45,458 bases of DNA, taken from IMG/VR virus record IMGVR_UViG_3300021440_000041, positions 1 to 45,458 of that record, one strand, 5' to 3'. This document shows, in pieces, positions 40,599 to 45,458 of the stretch. The translations under genes were made by a program, and so were the position numbers. The notes beneath the pieces were generated by a model. The model saw only the letters and a program-made list of their open reading frames with translations, was not told where the DNA came from and searched no databases. The stretch is from a virus. Position 1 is the stretch's first letter, and the number at the start of each line of letters is the position of its first letter.

Positions 40599-41992
40599 CC
40601 GAAAAAATTAATAGTGTAGAAATATTGAATTTTAAAAATATTGCTAGTGCTTCATTCATGCCAGAAGAAAATCATATTATTCTTTCAGGTACTAACGGAA
40701 GCGGGAAGACTTCAATTTTTGAAGCAATGCTTACTGCGCTTTGTGGAAAGGCCGTACTTCCGGATGATCCAATTCGCCACGGATCAGAAAGCGCTCAAAT
40801 CAAAATGATTCTTTCTGATAAATCCGTTTTAACTTATTCAATCACAGTTAAAATTCAGGAAAATGATTTTGTTTTAAAGATAAATCCTTACGGTCCTGAT
40901 GGACAGTTATTAAAAGCTATGGAAAAACCACTTACTTTTTTAAAGAAAATATTCAATTCAATGTCAGGCAATCCGCAGGCTTTCTTTAATTTAAAAGCTC
41001 ATGAGCAGGTACAAGAACTTTACAAAGTAATGCCGGAGCTTGCTGAAAAGATCCTTCAAAATAAAACAGATTTTGAAATTTGCCAGCAAAAAAGATCTGA
41101 AACATTATTGCAGAAGAAATCAATCGAAGGTCAACTTAAAGAGTTTGAAGATGTTTCTTCATATCCTGATACTGAAATGAATGTTACTGAATTCAATGCG
41201 GAGCTTGTAAGTATAAGTGAACACAATTCAAAGAAATTAAAATTAAAAGCCAAGTATGAACAGGCAAATTCAGAAGTGAAAATTGCAAATAATAAAATGA
41301 TTTTTATTGAAAAAAATATTGCAGGTATGGAAGATCAAATTTCTTTATTGCTCAATCAAATCAAATCATTGGAAGACAGAATAACCGTTCAAAAAAATGA
41401 GTATGAAGTTCAAAAGAAATTGAATCTTAATATCGTTTCTGTTGAAATTGCAGCCCTCAAAGAGTATAATGATTTTCAGGAAATTAGTTCTGATTCTGTT
41501 GCTGAAAAACTTATGGAAGGTTCAAATCATAATGAAAAGTTTAAAATCAAACAGCGTTATGTTAAGCTAATTCAGCAGATGAATGAAATTGAGGATATTT
41601 CTGTGCATTGTTTAGATGAAATGAAATTCCTTCAAGCTCAAAAACTTGAAATTTGCAGGACTTCAAAGATGCCAATACCGGGCCTTGCTATTGGTGATGA
41701 TTGTTTGATTTATCCTGATCCGAACAATACTGCAAATATGGTGAATTTAAATTCGCTTTCAACGGGTCAAAAGTGGGTTGTTGCTCTTGCGCTTCATTCG
41801 AAATTGAATCCAGGGTGCAAGATTCTTTTTGTTGAAAGCCTTAATGATCTTGATGAAAAAAATAGAGAACTTCTTTTTTCTGAGGCTCAAAAATCAGGGA
41901 TTCAATTAATTTTACATAACACAAAAGAAACTGGAATAGGATCAAATTGTGATATTATTATTAAGGATTCGGTTCAGGATTTGTGGGGTTAA
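40595..41992 (+). CDS. RecF/SMC-like ATPase with coiled coil
   Basis: 465 residues. Walker A is GTNGSGKT (32-39) after an EILNFKNI start typical of RecF/SbcC heads. A coiled coil spans about 200-300. The C-terminal head has an STGQ signature (near 387-390), then ILFVESLNDLD in the Walker B position and a LILHNT H-loop. The Walker B Asp-Glu pair reads Glu-Ser here, so hydrolysis may be weak. Such proteins tether or process DNA ends. ATGA coupling to the RepA-like gene. Confidence 0.78.
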   Translation: MTEKINSVEILNFKNIASASFMPEENHIILSGTNGSGKTSIFEAMLTALCGKAVLPDDPIRHGSESAQIKMILSDKSVLTYSITVKIQENDFVLKINPYGPDGQLLKAMEKPLTFLKKIFNSMSGNPQAFFNLKAHEQVQELYKVMPELAEKILQNKTDFEICQQKRSETLLQKKSIEGQLKEFEDVSSYPDTEMNVTEFNAELVSISEHNSKKLKLKAKYEQANSEVKIANNKMIFIEKNIAGMEDQISLLLNQIKSLEDRITVQKNEYEVQKKLNLNIVSVEIAALKEYNDFQEISSDSVAEKLMEGSNHNEKFKIKQRYVKLIQQMNEIEDISVHCLDEMKFLQAQKLEICRTSKMPIPGLAIGDDCLIYPDPNNTANMVNLNSLSTGQKWVVALALHSKLNPGCKILFVESLNDLDEKNRELLFSEAQKSGIQLILHNTKETGIGSNCDIIIKDSVQDLWG

Positions 41993-41993
41993 A

Positions 41994-42533
41994 ATGCGCA
42001 AATTAATAACCAAGGCAAGTTTCTACGGTGCCAATGGAGAAAAAGGGCTGAATGAACATGTTGCAATGCTATCAAGCGAGATTTGCCCGGAATGCAAAGG
42101 ATCTACAGAACAAGATGAATGTGTTAAATGTTCACGTTGCAACGGTGACGGCTATCTCACAAACCAGATTAAGTTTAATCCGCACGCTCCTGCATGTGCT
42201 TGTAATATGTTTCCGCTGGGGACATGGTTGAAAGTAACTTATTTAGAATTTTACAAAGATAAACCTTATATGGTGGCTCCAAGTAAAGAAATTATCGTCA
42301 TGGTTACTGATAGAATGGCATCATGGCTTAATTCTGATAATGGTAAATGGGAATATGTTTGCAATGAATGCCATTCTAAATATTCAGGAGATATTACTCA
42401 GTATGGAAAAAAGCATTTATGTGGTGGAGAATTTGTTAAGACTAGGGATATAGATCTTACTGCGTATGGTGCGTTTAAGAAGGTAGCTCCGCTATCAATT
42501 GGATTAATAAATGTTGAATTGGAGGTATTATAA
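41994..42533 (+). CDS. RlpA-like double-psi beta-barrel protein with zinc-finger insertions
   Basis: 179 residues from the ATG at 41994 behind GGGG. The outline is RlpA-like: KASFYGANGEKGLNEH start, FPLGTWLKVTY core strand, VMVTDRMAS (Asp106-Arg107) and DIDLTAYGAFKKVAPLSIGL with the VNVELEVL end. Two cysteine insertions interrupt the barrel: a DnaJ-like block CPEC...CVKCSRCNGDG (31-52) and a ribbon with C123, C126 and C143. RlpA proteins cleave peptidoglycan glycans, but there is no signal peptide here. A lysis or scaffold role is possible; catalytic competence is not established. Confidence 0.65.
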   Translation: MRKLITKASFYGANGEKGLNEHVAMLSSEICPECKGSTEQDECVKCSRCNGDGYLTNQIKFNPHAPACACNMFPLGTWLKVTYLEFYKDKPYMVAPSKEIIVMVTDRMASWLNSDNGKWEYVCNECHSKYSGDITQYGKKHLCGGEFVKTRDIDLTAYGAFKKVAPLSIGLINVELEVL

Positions 42534-42724
42534 TGAAAGAATCAAACTGCCTTGACCGTCGCATCCTTGGCTTTTTCGTATGCAAGACGCATAAGTGCAG
42601 GCACTACAATAAACACGACCTACGAGGCATGGCGTACAGCAGCGATAAAGAAATTAAACTTTGTCCATCGTGCAAGCTTTATATGCAGAAAGAACCTAAC
42701 GAGGCCAAAACATTCAAGCAGTAA
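42533..42724 (+). CDS. Small Cys-rich zinc-binding-type protein (63 aa)
   Basis: 63 residues. Cysteines occur as C-x4-C-x3-H and a CPSC pair (VCKTHKCRHYNKH, LCPSCKLYMQ), enough for one zinc site. The ATG shares a base with the preceding stop and has a GGAGGT ribosome site. No family is recognised; such small zinc proteins are often regulators or anti-host factors, but that is not shown here. Confidence 0.65.
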   Translation: MKESNCLDRRILGFFVCKTHKCRHYNKHDLRGMAYSSDKEIKLCPSCKLYMQKEPNEAKTFKQ

Positions 42725-42765
42725 GTTTTTAACAATAACCAAACCAAAGAAAAGGAGTGTCTAAA

Positions 42766-43422
42766 ATGAAGCTATTAACCGCAATATTAACCATGTGCAT
42801 GCTGTTGTCTGGGTGCGTTATTACCTCCCAATTCACAAAGGAGGAGCAAGAAAAATTGCTTACGTTTCTTAAAGAGTACGAAGGAAATAAAATCGAGGAT
42901 AACAATCCGGTGGTAACCGTGGATCCGGAGAATAGTCTGCCAGTGCCTGATGAGGTTAAGACCGTGACTGTGGAGAAAGCGAAGCCAGCAGAAATAAATC
43001 CGGTTGAAAAGCCTGTAAATGATCTTGATTTTGTGACCAAGTGGAAATCAACCTCAGATGTGAAGGACTGGCCTATAACAACAAATCTCACTTACAAGGT
43101 ATCAGGAAATAAGATATGGCTTTATTATGATAAATCCGATGTATGGCCCAATGCCAAGGCCGTTGGATTGATGCTTAATGCGAACGTGTGGGCTATTCTC
43201 AAGGATGGAGATACATATCTGGCATGTACCTGGGAATGGATCCCAAAAAAGCAGACTATCATCAAAGAGTTAGATAGAATCCCAAACGCTTTCAGGGAGC
43301 ATTTCAAGAAAGAATACGATCCAAAGGTCAATAAGTGTTGGATATTCGTAGCCGGACTCAGTCGGAACAATGTCAGAAATGTCAAAGAACGCTCTCAAAT
43401 TGTAGGATTGGAGTTAAAATAA
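42766..43422 (+). CDS. Phage lipoprotein
   Basis: 218 residues from the ATG at 42766, chosen because AAAGGAG lies 9 nt upstream; a GTG at 42757 is too close to the ribosome site. The signal MKLLTAILTMCMLLSGC ends in a lipobox (LSGC, Cys17), so the mature protein should be membrane-anchored. A charged, Pro-rich linker (about 40-80) leads to a C-terminal beta domain with TYKVSGNKIWLYYDK, ATWEWIP-like CTWEWIPKKQ and WIFVAGLSRNNVRN. Phage lipoproteins can block superinfection or act in lysis. Here the role is open. Confidence 0.75.
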   Translation: MKLLTAILTMCMLLSGCVITSQFTKEEQEKLLTFLKEYEGNKIEDNNPVVTVDPENSLPVPDEVKTVTVEKAKPAEINPVEKPVNDLDFVTKWKSTSDVKDWPITTNLTYKVSGNKIWLYYDKSDVWPNAKAVGLMLNANVWAILKDGDTYLACTWEWIPKKQTIIKELDRIPNAFREHFKKEYDPKVNKCWIFVAGLSRNNVRNVKERSQIVGLELK

Positions 43423-43757
43423 TGAAAGATTTTTTAAAGAAAATAGGCTCTCGAATAATTAAGGCCAATAAAGTGCTATTTGGTCTGGCTGATATTGCTA
43501 GCGAAATTGCGGTTGTTGTTAATCCACGTCCTGAGACAATAGCAGCGAAAAAGGCGATTGATTATATTCAAAGCACAACAGAAAAAACTCAAGATAGTTT
43601 TTGTTGGGATTGTAAATATTTTTCAAATAAGGAATTTGCAATAGATTATTATTGTGAAAAATTTAAAATATCTATTCACCATCATCTTTACGGTCCTTTA
43701 AGAAATGTTGATTGCATTAATTCAAAATCATACGAAAATAAACACGAAGGCTATTAA
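43422..43757 (+). CDS. Small protein with Cys-rich C-terminus
   Basis: 111 residues from the ATG at 43422, which shares a base with the previous stop and has a GGAG ribosome site. The N-terminal half is an amphipathic helix (KKIGSRIIKANKVLFGLADI). The C-terminal half has a zinc-type pattern CWDCKYFSNKEF...YYCEKFKI...VDC. The layout of a helix plus a cysteine knuckle recurs in phage proteins of unknown function. No signal peptide. Confidence 0.65.
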   Translation: MKDFLKKIGSRIIKANKVLFGLADIASEIAVVVNPRPETIAAKKAIDYIQSTTEKTQDSFCWDCKYFSNKEFAIDYYCEKFKISIHHHLYGPLRNVDCINSKSYENKHEGY

Positions 43758-43759
43758 AA

Positions 43760-43957
43760 ATGTCATATTTTCATGTTATAATAGAAAATCAAGAAACCCG
43801 TCTGCAATGCTGCGGACGGCAGACAAATCAGGCAATAAATTCATTCAAACGGTTTCATTCTTGGTGTGAAAAATGCTGGACCAGAACTCACGGAAGTTCT
43901 ACAAAAGAGGCGGATGATTATCAGATGAATCGTTTGATAAGGCAGAAAAATAATTGA
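43760..43957 (+). CDS. Small Cys-rich hypothetical protein (65 aa)
   Basis: 65 residues with CC and CEKC pairs (RLQCCGRQTNQAINSFKRFH, SWCEKCWTRTHGS), suggesting one zinc site, and a basic C-terminus. It is preceded 2 nt earlier by the stop of the previous gene and overlaps the TTG start of the next by 4 nt. No family recognised. Confidence 0.6.
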   Translation: MSYFHVIIENQETRLQCCGRQTNQAINSFKRFHSWCEKCWTRTHGSSTKEADDYQMNRLIRQKNN

Positions 43958-44595
43958 AAGCCGTGATTTATTTGCGAAGGGTTGTAAATTCAAACCTTCT
44001 GAATAAAATTAATGAATGTCATCGGTATTGTTTGGAAAATGATATTGAGATACTTGGTGAATTTATTGATGAAAATCGACAGAAAGATTATCAGACAAAA
44101 CCTCAATTGAATCTTGCAATATCAGCCCTGCACAGGTACAAGGCAGGGCTTTTTATTTCCTATGAATTCCAGGACTGGATTGTTGATGAAGGAATGTACG
44201 GGGCTTTGATTGATAAGATAATAGGCTCCGGCAGGGCTATTGTTTCAATTGCTGAAGGGTTTGATACTTCAACGGCTGAAGGGAAGTCCCAGGCGCTTAT
44301 TTTGAGGGCTTTCCTTCATTACTGGAAGGTGATAGGCAATAAACCTGCGGATGGACACAGATATACAAATGCTGATATTATTGATGAAATTGTCGAATAT
44401 TACTCAATCGGTTGGAGCCCAAAGGAAATCGCCAGGATATTAAACGATCGCGGAGTAAAAAGACATAATGGTCAACCTTGGTGTACAAATAATATCAGTT
44501 GGATTCTTGCTAGGAGTGTTTCGGATTATGAAAAACAGAATAGTTTTAAAGCTTTTCATGTGAACAAAAAAATAGCGCTCACGGAATTAACCTGA
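43954..44595 (+). CDS. Serine-recombinase-like protein lacking catalytic residues
   Basis: 213 residues from a TTG start. The resolvase fold is visible: KAVIYLRRVVNS, then a GALIDKIIGSGRAIVSIAEG segment and DTSTAEGKSQAL. The C-terminal part matches the Recombinase (PF07508) domain: GWSPKEIARILNDRGVKR, then QPWCTNNISWILA. The nucleophilic Ser (YxRVS) is Val here, and the DRLSR arginines (SYEFQDWIVD at that place) are missing. It is therefore unlikely to recombine DNA. A binding-only role is plausible. The gene ends within a terminator stem. Confidence 0.7.
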   Translation: MKAVIYLRRVVNSNLLNKINECHRYCLENDIEILGEFIDENRQKDYQTKPQLNLAISALHRYKAGLFISYEFQDWIVDEGMYGALIDKIIGSGRAIVSIAEGFDTSTAEGKSQALILRAFLHYWKVIGNKPADGHRYTNADIIDEIVEYYSIGWSPKEIARILNDRGVKRHNGQPWCTNNISWILARSVSDYEKQNSFKAFHVNKKIALTELT

Positions 44596-44605
44596 GCGCT
44601 ATTTT
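44569..44605. terminator. Bidirectional terminator between convergent operons
   Basis: Perfect 13-bp stem, aaaatagcgctca (44569-44581) and tgagcgctatttt (44593-44605), with an 11-nt loop. Flanking A and T runs allow action in both directions. The left arm and loop lie in the recombinase-like gene, whose TGA is at 44593-44595. It ends both the rightward and leftward transcripts. Confidence 0.9.
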
Positions 44606-44616
44606 ATGATTTAATA

Positions 44617-44790
44617 TTATTTCTGAGCGTTTTTTGCTCTTACCCAATCAATCAATAAAAGTGAAAGTTGATAAACTTCATCCGGCACCTGAGTCATTCC
44701 CGGGAAAAGCTCAAAAAAATTCAGTAACAATTTTTTCTTTTCCGGGCTTATTTTCATTTCTTCAATTTTTAATATTTCATTTTTCAGCAT
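44617..44790 (-). CDS. Small helical protein at the end of the leftward operon (57 aa)
   Basis: 57 residues: a charged helix (MLKNEILKIEEMKISPEKKK) followed by a second helix (QLSLLLIDWVRAKNAQK). The ATG lies inside the end of the preceding gene (14-nt overlap). No family recognised. It is the last gene before the bidirectional terminator, so it belongs to the leftward operon if the genome is circular. Confidence 0.55.
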   Translation of the reverse strand: MLKNEILKIEEMKISPEKKKLLLNFFELFPGMTQVPDEVYQLSLLLIDWVRAKNAQK

Positions 44791-45064
44791 GTTCAAGATA
44801 CTCCTCGCATTTTTCGCACTCTTTAGACTCGCATGTTTTGAAAATATTGCATACCGTGTAAGCTTCCTTCAAAACTTCATTGTGCATTTTGACAGCTCTC
44901 GCCTTCCTGCAAACAATTTTACGCTGTTTGTGGGCAAGTTTGAGATTTTCAGCAATTGCATCCAGCTTTTTTTTTGATTTGCTCTTTCCTCCCTTTTTAC
45001 CCAATTGGGAGGATATGTATCTTTGAGCTTGAGCCAGGTCGTAAAAAATTAATGATTTTGCCAT
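44777..45064 (-). CDS. Lys-rich helical protein with a Cys cluster (95 aa)
   Basis: 95 residues. The start at 45064 is chosen because a GGAGG lies 6 nt upstream inside the preceding gene's end; a longer frame to 45079 is less likely. The protein begins MAKSLIFYDLAQAQRYISSQ, contains a GKKGGKSKSKK linker and a basic helix, and ends with CESKECEKCEEY, a possible metal-binding cluster. It starts one base after the pentapeptide-repeat gene. No family recognised. Confidence 0.65.
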   Translation of the reverse strand: MAKSLIFYDLAQAQRYISSQLGKKGGKSKSKKKLDAIAENLKLAHKQRKIVCRKARAVKMHNEVLKEAYTVCNIFKTCESKECEKCEEYLEHAEK

Positions 45065-45065
45065 A

Positions 45066-45458
45066 TTAAACCTCCGCAAGTTTTAAAATTATATCTTTGT
45101 ATTTTTTCCACCAAATAAGAGATTTATCTAAATCCATTAAATTAATTTGTTCATCATTAAAATTTACCCACTCATTTTTTGTGTAGTGCCTGCATCCGAT
45201 CTGGATTGTTTCATCAAAAATTATCACAATGTAATGGATTAAAAATATCTGAATAGGTGTTGTTTTTTGGATGTACTCAATATTGTTGAGAGTATATTTA
45301 AAACCGACGGAAAGATTAGCCCCGGAAAGATTAGCTCCGGAAAGATCCGCTCCGGAAAGATTCGCTCTGGAAAGATTAGCTCCGGAAAGATTAGCTCCGG
45401 AAAGATATGCTCTGTAAAGATTAGCTCCGGAAAGATTAGCTCCGGAAAGATTAGCTTC
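45066..45458 (-). CDS. Pentapeptide-repeat protein, C-terminal part (gene begins at the left edge)
   Basis: 131 codons in frame from the window edge. Ten pentapeptide repeats ([10 protein letters not shown] types, with one NLYRAYLSG variant) are followed by an 80-residue non-repeat tail. That tail includes [19 protein letters not shown] and a helical [20 protein letters not shown] end, as in other phage pentapeptide proteins. The stop is at 45066-45068, one base from the next ATG. It pairs with the N-terminal fragment at 1-290. Confidence 0.85.
   Translation of the reverse strand, partial: EANLSGANLSGANLYRAYLSGANLSGANLSRANLSGADLSGANLSGANLSVGFKYTLNNIEYIQKTTPIQIFLIHYIVIIFDETIQIGCRHYTKNEWVNFNDEQINLMDLDKSLIWWKKYKDIILKLAEV

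Noticed and set aside
43954-44595. Active phage integrase making this a temperate phage
   Set aside because: The catalytic Ser and arginines are missing, the protein is far shorter than large serine integrases, and no repressor or attachment site is seen.

Overview
This 45.5-kb window is best read as an essentially complete genome of a tailed, podovirus-like bacteriophage, cut open inside a pentapeptide-repeat gene. The start of that gene lies at the left edge (1-290, minus strand) and its end at the right edge (45066-45458, minus strand), so the molecule is probably circular, or circularly permuted and terminally redundant, and the assembly broke in nearly identical 15-bp repeats. The DNA is AT-rich, ribosome binding sites are strong AAGGAG types and many genes overlap by 1-4 nt. 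The host cannot be named. A lipoprotein signal and Sec signal peptides would suit a diderm bacterium, but this is inference. No tRNA, rRNA, CRISPR array or insertion sequence was seen.

Layout. A gene-poor, repeat-rich control region (about 2.9-4.3 kb) separates two divergent transcription units. The leftward unit runs from 2874 down through the window edge to 44617. It holds micro-genes, a RadC/JAMM protein, several small hypothetical proteins, the pentapeptide-repeat protein and two small helical proteins. The rightward unit runs from 4319 to 44595. The two meet at a bidirectional hairpin terminator (44569-44605), which makes sense only if the ends are joined.

The rightward unit begins with the packaging and head genes: a candidate small terminase, large terminase, portal, acidic scaffold-like protein, major capsid protein, decoration-like protein and head-tail adaptor. 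Next come tail and fibre genes (14-24 kb). These include a small gene flanked by two terminators, a beta-propeller-like protein, a P22 gp10-like tail protein, and three consecutive proteins with N-terminal signal peptides. Two likely internal virion proteins and a 1987-residue polyvalent protein (zincin motif plus LPD38-like C-terminus) follow, then a permuted-papain-fold cysteine peptidase.

A leader with long-range inverted repeats precedes the DNA-metabolism genes (33.0-42.0 kb): ERF annealing protein, Fe-S PD-(D/E)XK nuclease, probable SSB, RusA resolvase, SF2 helicase, CHC2/TOPRIM primase, RepA-like ATPase and a RecF/SMC-like ATPase. No DNA or RNA polymerase was recognised, so the phage probably borrows the host's. 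The last 2.6 kb carries a zinc-finger-decorated RlpA-like barrel protein, a lipoprotein, Cys-rich small proteins and a serine-recombinase-like protein that lacks its catalytic residues.

The most noteworthy points are the four-palindrome array and duplicated 34-bp module in the control region, an out-of-frame gene-like ORF inside the 1987-residue gene, the signal-peptide trio in the tail module, the barrel/zinc-finger chimera and the inactive recombinase homologue.
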